Below are positions 1 to 7,525 of a stretch of DNA of 64,000 nucleotides, piece by piece. The notes below the pieces were generated by a model. It was given only the letters and a program-made list of their open reading frames with translations. It did no database searches and was not told where the DNA came from. The stretch is taken from assembly GCA_003169845.1 (NCBI GenBank), contig PNAG01000011.1, positions 279,044 to 343,043 of the forward strand, given 5' to 3'. Within the stretch, counting starts at the first letter, position 1. Every line of letters starts with the position of its first letter. The position numbers were made by a program, and so were the translations under genes. This stretch comes from Candidatus Dormiibacterota bacterium. GTDB taxonomy: Bacteria > Chloroflexota > Dormibacteria > Dormibacterales > Dormibacteraceae.

Positions 1-591
1 TCCGCCGAACTGGAAGCCGGCGCGCCACCCGCCGGGTACGTTTCGGAAGCGGATCGCCAGCAGGAAGAGGATGGCCGCCGAGGCCAGCACCAGTGCCAGC
101 AGCGCGAACGTGATCGTCTCGCCGGCGATCGTGGGACCGACCTCGAGGACCTGCTGCACGACCATCGGGCCGACGTGGTGCGTCAGGTCGTCTTCGACCA
201 GCTGCTGCTGCTGAGGGGTCAGTGGCGCCGCGCGGATGATGTAGCCGTTACCGCCGGTCGAGACGACGGATCCCCCGGACGTCAGAGGATCCGCCGCGAC
301 CGCATTCTCCACGGCCGCGACCGAAGGGTTGTTGGAGAAGTTCACAGTGAACTCGGTTCCACCGGCGAAATCGATGCCCAGCAAGAAACCCTTGAAAGCC
401 ATCGACAGGATGCCGGGAATGATGATCAGCAGCGAGATCGTGAAGAAGACGTTTCGCCGCCCGATGATGTTGAGCTTTCGAACGCGTGGCTCACGCCTAG
501 GTGGTTCGGTCGCTTCCTCCTTCGCTATTTCGGGGGTCAGAACTATGTCCGCTGCCTGCTCGGCCGGATCGATGTCAGACAGTTCTGACAC
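1..591 (-). CDS. secF: SecF, protein translocase subunit (partial, 3' end outside window)
   Basis: SecF pairs with SecD in the membrane and helps SecYEG export proteins by using the proton motive force. The first 197 codons are visible; the rest lies beyond base 1. An N-terminal cytoplasmic extension of about 45 acidic and basic residues precedes the first membrane segment, followed by the SecF signature GIDFAGGTEF and the start of the periplasmic/extracellular domain. GTG at 591 is the only ATG, GTG or TTG in the open frame upstream of the first membrane segment; a stop lies at 607-609. The gene overlaps the end of secD by 17 bp, so the two are probably translationally coupled. Family assignment is secure; the long N-terminal extension is a little unusual. 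Confidence 0.9.
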   Translation of the reverse strand, partial: MSELSDIDPAEQAADIVLTPEIAKEEATEPPRREPRVRKLNIIGRRNVFFTISLLIIIPGILSMAFKGFLLGIDFAGGTEFTVNFSNNPSVAAVENAVAADPLTSGGSVVSTGGNGYIIRAAPLTPQQQQLVEDDLTHHVGPMVVQQVLEVGPTIAGETITFALLALVLASAAILFLLAIRFRNVPGGWRAGFQFGG

Positions 592-2068
592 TGCGGTCGA
601 CTCCCATTAGCGCGGGGCGTCGCAAGGCGCTGCCTGTCATCACGATCGCGAGCAGGTTGTGGGTAACGACGATGGACGACACGAGGCTGGCGACGACGCC
701 GATGCCCAGCGTGATGGCGAACCCCTTCACCTGCTCGGGACCCACGAATCCAAGGATGACGCAGGTGATGAGCGTCGATGTGTTGGAGTCGCGAATCGCG
801 GGCCACGCGCGCCTGACCGCGGCGTCCACTGCCGCCGGGATCGTGCGCCCGGCGCGCACCTCTTCCTTGAAGCGTTCAAAGATCAGCACGTTGGCATCGA
901 CCGCCATACCCACCGAGAGGATGAACCCGGTGATGCCGGCCAGAGTCAACGTGACAGGCACCACCTTGAAGACCGCGAGCACGGCGCCCGCATAGAACAG
1001 CAGGGCGATGCTCGCCAGGAGTCCCGGCACGCGGTAGTAGATGATCATGAAGATCACGACGATCGAGAGGCCCAGGAGCCCGGCGGCGAGGCTGAGCTTC
1101 ACAGATTCGGCGCCAAGCGTCGAGCCGACCTGCGTCACGTCCAGCACCTGCAGGTCGACAGGGAGCGAACCGGAGTTGATGCCGGTGGCGAGGTCGGTCG
1201 CGCTCTGCTGGGTGAAGCTGCCGCTGATCGTTGCCTGCCCGCCCGAGATCTCCTGGATGCTCGTCGGGTCGGTCAGGAACTTGCCGCAGACCGTGTTGGG
1301 GGTCTGTGCGGCGAGACAGCCCGTGTCATAAGGCGCGGAAGCCGCCGACACATACGCCGCGTTCTCCCAGTTGTTGATGTCTGTCTGGGTGAGGTCGAGC
1401 CAGATGGTGAGGTGGCGCTGGGGGCAGTCCGTGCCAGTACCGGGGCAGGCGGCGACGTTGTCCCGCGTGAGGTTGTCGAACACGGTGCCTCCGCGGGAGG
1501 TGAAGCTGAGGTTTACCACCCAGCTCACGCCGCTCTGGTCGATGGCGGCGGTGGCGCTCTGTATGTCGTCTCCGGTCAAGCCCACGAACGCCGGCTTGTA
1601 CCCGGGTTCCGGCCCGTTGGTCACCGCTGCGTCAGCGACCCACTTTGTGTAGACCAGCTTGGAGACCGCGCCGATCGTCTTCTGTGCCTGGGCGGCGGTC
1701 ACACCCGCGAGGTCGACCGTGATCCTGTCGTTGGCGGTGCCCGCGCCGCGGATCTCGGGCTCGCTCACGCCGAGCGAGTTCACCCGCTTGGTGATGACCT
1801 GGATCGTGCGCTGCTGGACGTCCGCCCGAGACTGACCAGGTGGAAAGTTGGTGAGCTGGTAGTCGATGTGAGTGCCACCGGAGAGGTCCAGTCCTTGGTG
1901 AATGTAGAGCTGCCAGCCGGCGAAGTTGGGCGGCAGGCCGGGCACATTGCCCGTCAGCGGGTAGTGGTTGGCGATCCGGTAGAAGTAGCCGGCCCCGTCG
2001 ACGAAGATCGAGAACACCAGCACGGCGATGATGAACAGGCGGATCGGCCAGCTGAGTACTAACTGCAC
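575..2068 (-). CDS. secD: SecD, protein translocase subunit
   Basis: SecD works with SecF in the Sec export machinery. The 497-residue protein has an N-terminal membrane segment (about residues 8-24), the motif GLDLSGGTH at 59-67 just after it, a large external domain, and a C-terminal cluster of membrane helices containing SVGMAVDANVLIFER and the later AIRDSNTSTL segment typical of SecD. The start is GTG at 2068. A TATAAT-like hexamer, TACACT (2077-2082), lies 8 nt upstream and there is no Shine-Dalgarno sequence, so the mRNA may be leaderless. secF overlaps its 3' end. Confidence 0.95.
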   Translation of the reverse strand: MQLVLSWPIRLFIIAVLVFSIFVDGAGYFYRIANHYPLTGNVPGLPPNFAGWQLYIHQGLDLSGGTHIDYQLTNFPPGQSRADVQQRTIQVITKRVNSLGVSEPEIRGAGTANDRITVDLAGVTAAQAQKTIGAVSKLVYTKWVADAAVTNGPEPGYKPAFVGLTGDDIQSATAAIDQSGVSWVVNLSFTSRGGTVFDNLTRDNVAACPGTGTDCPQRHLTIWLDLTQTDINNWENAAYVSAASAPYDTGCLAAQTPNTVCGKFLTDPTSIQEISGGQATISGSFTQQSATDLATGINSGSLPVDLQVLDVTQVGSTLGAESVKLSLAAGLLGLSIVVIFMIIYYRVPGLLASIALLFYAGAVLAVFKVVPVTLTLAGITGFILSVGMAVDANVLIFERFKEEVRAGRTIPAAVDAAVRRAWPAIRDSNTSTLITCVILGFVGPEQVKGFAITLGIGVVASLVSSIVVTHNLLAIVMTGSALRRPALMGVDRSVRTV

Positions 2069-2076
2069 GGCCGATC

Positions 2077-2082
2077 AGTGTA
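2077..2082 (-). promoter_or_regulatory. Putative -10 element of secD, leaderless configuration
   Basis: TACACT on the minus strand (4 of 6 to TATAAT) ends 8 nt before the secD GTG. With a normal -10 to +1 distance, transcription would begin at or next to the start codon. No clear -35 hexamer is visible. The same geometry recurs at other operon heads in this window, which is the main support. Confidence 0.4.
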
Positions 2083-2162
2083 CGGAGTGAGTGAAGGACG
2101 GCGCCTGCCGTGCCGCTCCCGACCATCGCTGCATGCCTGTTTCATCATGCCTTCAACCGCAC

Positions 2163-2193
2163 CCAGGTGGTCTCGAAGACCCAGACCACCTGG
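2163..2193 (-). terminator. Strong hairpin between DUF2905 gene and secD
   Basis: A perfect 11-bp stem (CCAGGTGGTCT with AGACCACCTGG) encloses a 9-nt loop. It lies after the stop of the DUF2905 gene and before the secD promoter, so it probably ends the upstream transcript. No T-tract follows on either strand, so it may instead be a processing or mRNA-stabilising structure. Confidence 0.45.
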
Positions 2194-2224
2194 CGCCAAG
2201 GAAGCAGTCGACTGAAATCAGTGC

Positions 2225-2431
2225 TCACCGCTGCCGGAACACGAGGTTCAGGACCACGGTGAGCACGATCGACAGGATGATGCTGGTCGCGATCGGAACG
2301 TAGACCGTCACCCCTCCACTTCGAAAGGTCAGATCGCCGGGCAGGTGGAACCTGCCGAAAAGCATCAAGCCGCCGCCAATCACGGCCAGCAACACCCCGA
2401 AGATGAGCAAGAGCCTTCCGAAGTCCTGCAT
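2225..2431 (-). CDS. DUF2905 small membrane protein
   Basis: A 68-residue protein with two hydrophobic segments (about residues 5-25 and 44-63) joined by a short loop containing FHLPGDLTF. The LPGD motif and the two-helix layout match the DUF2905 family, whose function is unknown. In many bacteria it is found near ruvB or queA, which fits its place downstream of ruvCAB. It starts with ATG at 2431. Two inverted repeats lie between it and ruvB, so expression may be separated from the ruv operon. Confidence 0.75.
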   Translation of the reverse strand: MQDFGRLLLIFGVLLAVIGGGLMLFGRFHLPGDLTFRSGGVTVYVPIATSIILSIVLTVVLNLVFRQR

Positions 2432-2456
2432 CCTATTTAGAGACCCCTTCCTTCCC

Positions 2457-2581
2457 CGGTCTGAAATCGCGGTGGCTGGGGGCGGATTTCAGACCGAAGC
2501 GACGATGGCGCCTCTTGGATGGGCCAATTGCTTGTGTTGGAGCCCACCACCATCGACGGTAGGACGATTCCAGGCGCCATC
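2457..2581 (-). repeat. Two inverted repeats between ruvB and the DUF2905 gene
   Basis: The first is a 12-bp perfect stem, CGGTCTGAAATC (2457-2468) with GATTTCAGACCG (2485-2496), loop 16 nt. The second is a 10-bp perfect stem, GATGGCGCCT (2504-2513) with AGGCGCCATC (2572-2581), enclosing 58 nt. The arrangement could terminate or process the ruv transcript. No T-tract was seen. The rest of 2432-2589 holds no gene I can support. Confidence 0.5.
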
Positions 2582-2589
2582 CTCGCGCT

Positions 2590-3612
2590 CTAGAGTAGGC
2601 GGGTTTGCTGAGGTCCGGGGTCCGGCGGGGCGATCCCCATGTGGCGGTAGGCCAGCTCCGTGGCGACGCGGCCGCGGGAGGTCCGCGCCAGGAAGCCGAT
2701 CTGGATCAAGTAGGGCTCGTGCACGTCCTCGATCGTCTCGCGTTCCTCGGACAGCGACGTCGCCATCGTGTCGAGGCCGACCGGCCCGCCGTTGAACTTC
2801 TTGATGAGAGTCTCGAGAAGCTGCCGGTCTAGCGGCTCCAGCCCGAGCTCGTCGATATCCAGCATCGCGAGCGCCTGCCTGGTGGTGTCCACAGTTGCGC
2901 GGCCATCGGCCCTGACCTGTGCGAAGTCGCGCACGCGGCGCAGGAGGCGATTCGCGATCCGCGGGGTGCCACGCGCGCGCCGAGCGATCTCCGACACAGC
3001 GTCCGGATGGACCTCGATGTCGAGGATCCGTGCCGACCGGCTCACGATCTTCTCCAACTCGGCCTTGGTGTAGAAATCGAGCCGGTAAACGGCGCCGAAG
3101 CGGTCTCGGAGCGGTCCGCTGAGCAGGCCCTGCCGGGTGGTGGCGCCGACGCACGTGAAATGCGGGAGCGGCAGGGTCGCCGCGCTCGCCCCCACTCCCT
3201 TGCCAAGCACCGCGTCGAATCGAAAGTCCTCGAGCGCCGGATACAGCGACTCCTCGACGGTGCTGTTCAAGCGGTGGATCTCGTCGATGAAGAAGACATC
3301 GCGGGTGCTGAGGTTGAGGAGGATCGAGCCGAGCGCACCCTGATGGTCGATCGCCGGGCCGGAGCTGACCTTGATTGCAACGCCCAGCTCATTGGCGATG
3401 ATGTGTGCCAGGGTGGTCTTACCGAGGCCGGGCGGACCGCACAGGAGGACGTGCTCGACGGGTTCTCCGCGGCGGCGCGCGGCCTCGAGCAGGATGCTCA
3501 GGTTTTCGCGGACCTGCTCCTGGCCGACGTACTCGCTGAGCAGCCGCGGTCGGAGCGTCAGGTCAAACTGGTCGTCGTCGGCTCGCGCGTCGAGGACGGG
3601 TTCGCCCATCAC
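2590..3612 (-). CDS. ruvB: RuvB, Holliday junction branch migration ATPase
   Basis: RuvB is the hexameric AAA+ motor that drives branch migration of Holliday junctions with RuvA. The 340-residue protein has the usual length, Walker [10 protein letters not shown] at 59-67, Walker B FIDEIH at 108-113, the sensor segment GATTR and a GPLRDRFG arginine-finger region, and ends in a winged-helix domain. Its ATG overlaps the ruvA stop as ATGA (3609-3612), so the two are translationally coupled in a ruvC-ruvA-ruvB operon. A second in-frame ATG directly follows the first; either could be used. Confidence 0.97.
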   Translation of the reverse strand: MMGEPVLDARADDDQFDLTLRPRLLSEYVGQEQVRENLSILLEAARRRGEPVEHVLLCGPPGLGKTTLAHIIANELGVAIKVSSGPAIDHQGALGSILLNLSTRDVFFIDEIHRLNSTVEESLYPALEDFRFDAVLGKGVGASAATLPLPHFTCVGATTRQGLLSGPLRDRFGAVYRLDFYTKAELEKIVSRSARILDIEVHPDAVSEIARRARGTPRIANRLLRRVRDFAQVRADGRATVDTTRQALAMLDIDELGLEPLDRQLLETLIKKFNGGPVGLDTMATSLSEERETIEDVHEPYLIQIGFLARTSRGRVATELAYRHMGIAPPDPGPQQTRLL

Positions 3613-4211
3613 TTGCGGCCCAGCGCTTTCAGGGCGACGGCGAGCGCCTCTTGCGTATTCGGGGTCGACTTCCAGTCGACCGACTCGATGCCGGTGCGCG
3701 CCTCCTGCGACGAGAAGCCCAGGTTGCGAAGCGCCGACTCGACAGCTTTCGGAACCACGCCGTCGCCGGCGATCGCAGCTGCGCGCGGAACAGCATCAAG
3801 CTCTGCGACCGCGTCGAGGCGAGGCTTCAGCTCGATGATCACCTTCGCCGCGGTGCGCTGCCCCACTCCGCTCGCGCGCCTGATCGGCGCGGCGTCTTCG
3901 CTCACGATGGCCCGCTTCAGGACCTCGAGGCTCGCAGCGCCCAGGATGTTGAGGCCCACCTTCGGGCCGACTCCGTCGACCTGGATCAGCATCTCGAACA
4001 TGTCCAGCTCAGGGGCCGAGGCGAATCCGTACAGCGCGAGCTGGTCTTCCCTGACGTGCGTATGGATGTGCAGCTCGACCGCTCCGCCGGGGGGCGGCAG
4101 CTCCTGACGGGTCGACGTCGCGACGCTGACCATGTAGCCCACTCCTGCCACGTCGATCACAACGAAGTCAGGACCGGCGCGCCGCACCACCCCGGTGAGA
4201 TGCGCGATCAC
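3609..4211 (-). CDS. ruvA: RuvA, Holliday junction DNA-binding subunit
   Basis: RuvA binds the four-way junction as a tetramer and recruits RuvB. The 200-residue protein has the N-terminal OB-fold (starting MIAHLTG), tandem helix-hairpin-helix segments ([13 protein letters not shown] and [13 protein letters not shown]) and a C-terminal domain that contacts RuvB. The start is GTG at 4211, which overlaps the ruvC stop as GTGA; the frame remains open upstream inside ruvC, but the conserved N-terminus begins at this GTG. Length equals the family norm. Confidence 0.95.
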   Translation of the reverse strand: MIAHLTGVVRRAGPDFVVIDVAGVGYMVSVATSTRQELPPPGGAVELHIHTHVREDQLALYGFASAPELDMFEMLIQVDGVGPKVGLNILGAASLEVLKRAIVSEDAAPIRRASGVGQRTAAKVIIELKPRLDAVAELDAVPRAAAIAGDGVVPKAVESALRNLGFSSQEARTGIESVDWKSTPNTQEALAVALKALGRK

Positions 4212-4705
4212 CTTATCGCGGCCCTGGTGAAGCGCCGGCTGCGGGCATGGCAGATCGCGATCGCGATCGCGTCGCGCGCGTGCTCGTCGAGACGGCCCTC
4301 GGGCATCTTCACCTGCGCCGCGAGCATGCGCGCGATCTGGGCCTTGTCGGCGTTGCCGTACCCGGTGAGGATGACCTTGACCTGGCTCGGCTTGTACTCG
4401 AAGACGGGAACCCCGCGCTCTTCCAGGACCGCGAGGATGGCGCCCCTCGCCTGCGCTACAGCGACCGCGCTGGTGGCGTTGCGCCCCATGAACAGCTCTT
4501 CCAGCGATGCCTCCGCTGGAGGATTCGCGTCGAGGAGCTCGCGCAGGTGGCGCGTGATCACGACCAACCGCTCGCCGTCGCGCCCGGGACGGGTGACCAC
4601 TGTGCTGCATGCGAGTACGAGATTAGGCTCGGAGAGCAACGCGAAACCAGTGCTGGCGAGCCCGGGATCGATACCGAGGATTAATCCGTTTCGAGCGTCC
4701 GGCAT
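4208..4705 (-). CDS. ruvC: RuvC, Holliday junction resolvase
   Basis: RuvC cuts Holliday junctions symmetrically after RuvAB branch migration. The 165-residue protein shows the RNase H-like active site: D13 in GIDPG, the acidic pair at 69-70 in SLEELF, and H142 and D145 in the C-terminal EHARDAIAIA segment. The His in third place is also known from Thermus-type RuvC. It starts with ATG at 4705 and shares four bases with ruvA. A tail copy of yebC lies just upstream. Confidence 0.96.
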   Translation of the reverse strand: MPDARNGLILGIDPGLASTGFALLSEPNLVLACSTVVTRPGRDGERLVVITRHLRELLDANPPAEASLEELFMGRNATSAVAVAQARGAILAVLEERGVPVFEYKPSQVKVILTGYGNADKAQIARMLAAQVKMPEGRLDEHARDAIAIAICHARSRRFTRAAIR

Positions 4706-4732
4706 TTATCCAGCAACTTCTACACCTGGGCG

Positions 4733-4767
4733 GAGACGCGTTCTAGGACGTTGGTTGGGATGTCAAA
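4733..4767 (-). repeat. Duplicated 3' tail of yebC (copy 2 inside yebC at 4910-4944)
   Basis: Thirty-five bases at 4733-4767 are identical to 4910-4944, the end of the yebC coding sequence. The copy continues in frame to a stop: it would encode the same last residues (LERVSAQV) but with synonymous third-base changes and TAG instead of TGA. It has no upstream coding part, so it is a remnant or recombination scar, not a gene. Confidence 0.85.
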
Positions 4768-4896
4768 AAACGCGGCGAGGACTGCGTCCTCCCCGCGGAG
4801 ATCTCCGCGCCACGACCGGGAGGCGCTTGGTAATGGAGGGCTTGGGAGACGGCCGGAGTAAATCCGGCCTACTGGCGACCTTTCAACTAATTCCAT
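4768..4896. other. Hairpin-rich spacer between the yebC tail copies
   Basis: The spacer between the two yebC tail copies contains a small hairpin GAGGAC-TGC-GTCCTC (4777-4791), a 16-bp perfect palindrome CGCGGAGATCTCCGCG (4794-4809) and a hairpin GGCCGGA-GTAAA-TCCGGCC (4851-4869). The last resembles hairpins at 29539 and 35033. No reading frame of note is present. It may include the yebC transcription end. Confidence 0.55.
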
Positions 4897-5652
4897 TCAT
4901 ACCTGTGCTGAGACGCGTTCTAGGACGTTGGTTGGGATGTCAAAGTTGGCGTAGACCTGCTGGACGTCGTCGTCCTCTTCGAGTGATTCCATCAGCCTGA
5001 GCACCGCTACGGCCTTGTCTTCATCGACCGCCACAGTCTGCTTCGGCTGCATCGTGATCTCGGCGTTGTCGATCGTCACACCGAGCTGCTCGACCGCCGC
5101 CTTCACCTTTTCGAAATTGTTCGGCAAGGTCGTTATCTCCACGGACTTGCCATCGACCTGCACGTCATCTGCGCCAGCCTCGATCGCAGCGAGGCCTACC
5201 TCTTCGGGGTCGAGCTTGCCCGCGTTCGCGGCGATGACGCCCTTCCGCTCGAACATCCAGCCGACGGAGTTCGGCTCGCCGAGGTTGCCGCCCAGCTTTG
5301 CGAAGCGGTGGCGGATGGACGCCCCAGTGCGATTGCGGCTATCGGTGAATGCGTCGACCATGACCGCGACGCCGGACGGTCCGTAGCCCTCGTACCGAAC
5401 CTCTTCCAGCTTCTCGCCGGCGAGCTCACCCGTGCCACGCTTGATCGCGTTCTGGATCTTGTCGGTCGGCATGTTGATCTCACGCGCCTTCTGCATGGCA
5501 AGCCGGAGCCGGAAGTTGCCGTCGTGATTCCCGCCACCCTCTTTCGCGGCGATCGTGATCTCACGGCTGGCGCGCGTGAACGCCTGCCCGCGCTTGGCGT
5601 CGACGATCGCTTTTTTGTGCTTGATGCCCGCCCACTTCGAGTGACCAGACAT
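4897..5652 (-). CDS. yebC: YebC/PmpR family protein (TACO1-type)
   Basis: A 251-residue member of the YebC family, starting MSGHSKWAGIKHKKAIVDAK as nearly all members do. The family was first described as DNA-binding regulators; some members have since been linked to translation of proline-rich or other stalling sequences. The three-domain length (about 245-250) is normal. It lies upstream of ruvC in the same direction, the common yebC-ruvC-ruvA-ruvB order, though 191 bp of repeat-rich spacer separate it from ruvC. The start is ATG at 5652. Confidence 0.95.
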   Translation of the reverse strand: MSGHSKWAGIKHKKAIVDAKRGQAFTRASREITIAAKEGGGNHDGNFRLRLAMQKAREINMPTDKIQNAIKRGTGELAGEKLEEVRYEGYGPSGVAVMVDAFTDSRNRTGASIRHRFAKLGGNLGEPNSVGWMFERKGVIAANAGKLDPEEVGLAAIEAGADDVQVDGKSVEITTLPNNFEKVKAAVEQLGVTIDNAEITMQPKQTVAVDEDKAVAVLRLMESLEEDDDVQQVYANFDIPTNVLERVSAQV

Positions 5653-5696
5653 TACTCAGGAACCCCAAGGTTGCAGCCGCACAAGACTCCCGGGGT

Positions 5697-5723
5697 CCCC
5701 GCGAAATCGAAGATTTCGTGGGG
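5697..5723 (-). terminator. Hairpin after tyrS; copy of a dispersed 33-bp repeat
   Basis: A 12-bp stem (CCCCGCGAAATC, one G-T pair) with a GAA loop lies 23 bp past the tyrS stop and before yebC. It is a plausible terminator for tyrS but lacks a long T-tract. The 33 bp at 5692-5724 recur at 49867-49899 with a single mismatch. Confidence 0.55.
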
Positions 5724-5745
5724 TGGGAACATTCTTTCGTTGATT

Positions 5746-6906
5746 CTACTTCAGGCGGATTCGAACGAAATTTCTTTTCCCAGCCTGTAGGACCTCGCCG
5801 TCGCGAAGCCTGGTGTCTGGCAACGCCTTCTCGCCGTTCACGCGAACCCCGCCCTGGTCAACAAGCCGCTTGGCATCGCCTCGAGTCCTGGCAAATTCGA
5901 CCTCGACGAGCGCACCGACCAGGTCTTCGGGGTTCGAGATCGCACGCTCCGGCATCTCCTCCGGAATGTCGCGCTTGCGGAACTTCACGTTGAAGTCCTC
6001 CTCGGCTCGCGCCGGCGCTTCCTCACCGTGCAGGCGCTTGACCAGCTGGCGCGCCAGCGCGGCTTTCGCGTCGCGCGGCTTGAGCTTCAACGTCGAATCG
6101 ATCTCGGACGCGCTGAGTCCTGAGATGAGACGCAGGTATTTCTCCGTCAGCTGGTCGGGAATCGACATCGTCTTGCCGTAGATCTGCTCAGGCGGTTCGC
6201 TGATCCCGATGTAGTTGCCGAGCGACTTGCTCATCTTCTGAACCCCGTCGGTCCCCTCCAGGAGAGGAAAGACCGCAACGTCCTGCGGTTCCTGCCCGTA
6301 CGCCTTCTGGATCTCGCGGCCGAAAAGAAGGTTGAAGAGCTGGTCGGTGCCGCCGATCTCGACGTCGGCTTTGACCGCGACCGAGTCATACGCCTGGTTG
6401 AACGGGTAGAGGATCTCGTGCGCGCCGATGGCCGCGCCCGCCTTGATCCGCTCCGCGAAGTCTTCGCGCTGCAGGACCTGCTGCAGTGTCGCTTTTCCCA
6501 GCAGCCGCAGGATGTCGGCGGCGGTCATCGGTGCCAGCCACTCGGAGTTGTGGCGCACCTCCATCCGCTTGCGATCGAGGACCATGTCGACCTGCTCGAA
6601 ATAGGTCTCGGCGTTCGCGGCGACCTGCTCGGCGGTGAGGACCGGCCTGGTCTCGGACCGGCCGCTCGGGTCTCCGATCATCGCCGTGTAGTCGCCGATG
6701 ATCAGGACCACCGTGTGCCCCTCGTCCTGGAACGCGCGGAGCGTGTCGAGCACGACCAGGTGACCCACGTGGAGATCTGGCGCCGTCGGGTCGAGTCCCA
6801 GCTTGACCTTCAGCCTGTCCCCGCGTTCCAGTCGAGCCTGGAGGTGATCGGCGATATGAATCTGCACCGCCCGCTCGCGAAGGCGCTCGAAGAACTCTGC
6901 CGTCAC
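5746..6906 (-). CDS. tyrS: Tyrosyl-tRNA synthetase
   Basis: Class I synthetase that charges tRNA-Tyr. The 386-residue protein has the HIGH motif as HVGH (46-49), the KMSKS loop at 224-228 and a C-terminal S4 RNA-binding domain from about residue 325. The KMSKS form and overall layout match the TyrZ-like branch. It starts with GTG at 6906, 10 nt after the stop of the CvpA-like gene, so it is probably transcribed with pheST and that gene. Confidence 0.96.
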   Translation of the reverse strand: MTAEFFERLRERAVQIHIADHLQARLERGDRLKVKLGLDPTAPDLHVGHLVVLDTLRAFQDEGHTVVLIIGDYTAMIGDPSGRSETRPVLTAEQVAANAETYFEQVDMVLDRKRMEVRHNSEWLAPMTAADILRLLGKATLQQVLQREDFAERIKAGAAIGAHEILYPFNQAYDSVAVKADVEIGGTDQLFNLLFGREIQKAYGQEPQDVAVFPLLEGTDGVQKMSKSLGNYIGISEPPEQIYGKTMSIPDQLTEKYLRLISGLSASEIDSTLKLKPRDAKAALARQLVKRLHGEEAPARAEEDFNVKFRKRDIPEEMPERAISNPEDLVGALVEVEFARTRGDAKRLVDQGGVRVNGEKALPDTRLRDGEVLQAGKRNFVRIRLK

Positions 6907-6916
6907 ACCCTGAACT

Positions 6917-7471
6917 TTATGGGTTGACCGGTCCGGGACCGAAGTAGATCTGCGGATCGCCGGGCAGCGCGGGCTGGAAAATGTTGAGGATCGGCTTGTC
7001 GATCCTGGTCACGATCGGCACGATGACGTGCGATCCGTTGTAGGCGTTGCGGATGTTGAGCTGCAGGGCGTCCAGCTGGGCGCCTCCGAACGGGTTGGCC
7101 GCCGCGCCAAACTCGTAGACGCAGACCACGGTGAGGAACACTCCGGTAATCAAGCCGACGATGACTCCGAACGACCGGTTCAGTGCAAGCGCGGGGATCT
7201 GGATCTGGCTGTGAGCGAGCTGGGTCGCGCCCTCCACGATGACCAGGACGGCGACCACGAGCCCGAAGAATCCGTAGATGCGGGCATCCGGCGTTTCGAA
7301 GTTGGAAGTCTGCTGGAGGATCCCTCCGGCCTGCAGCCCCATGTTCGTGCCGGCCAGCAACGCGACATACAGGGCGATGAACCCGATCAGCCGCCGCAGC
7401 ACGCCGGTGAAAAAGCCGCCCACGCCGTAGGCGACGATCACGAGAATGCCGAAAACGTCGATCCAGGTCAT
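6917..7471 (-). CDS. CvpA-family membrane protein
   Basis: A 184-residue protein with about four hydrophobic helices (residues 6-24, 26-45, 66-84, 100-122), the arrangement of the CvpA/colicin V production family. A glycine-rich GVGGFFTGVLRRLIG stretch near the N-terminus is typical. The exact role of the family is unclear; it is often linked to envelope homeostasis. The start is ATG at 7471 with an AAGGG Shine-Dalgarno sequence upstream. It sits between pheT and tyrS. Confidence 0.7.
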   Translation of the reverse strand: MTWIDVFGILVIVAYGVGGFFTGVLRRLIGFIALYVALLAGTNMGLQAGGILQQTSNFETPDARIYGFFGLVVAVLVIVEGATQLAHSQIQIPALALNRSFGVIVGLITGVFLTVVCVYEFGAAANPFGGAQLDALQLNIRNAYNGSHVIVPIVTRIDKPILNIFQPALPGDPQIYFGPGPVNP

Positions 7472-7525
7472 TTCACGGCACCCTTATCTAGTTGACGACC
7501 TGGAGCTTCCAGAATTGCGAGAGGC

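Noticed and set aside
659..2062. Long plus-strand frame opposite secD
   Set aside because: Same GC effect; no start signal and no recognisable domain.
3609..4610. Longer RuvA starting inside ruvC
   Set aside because: The extra part is Arg-rich with no conservation; GTG 4211 starts the OB-fold and overlaps the ruvC stop neatly.
5653..5745. tRNA gene or T-box leader in the tyrS-yebC gap
   Set aside because: No cloverleaf arms or TTCGA loop; only the hairpin repeat is seen. The other gaps were also scanned by eye for tRNA arms without success.
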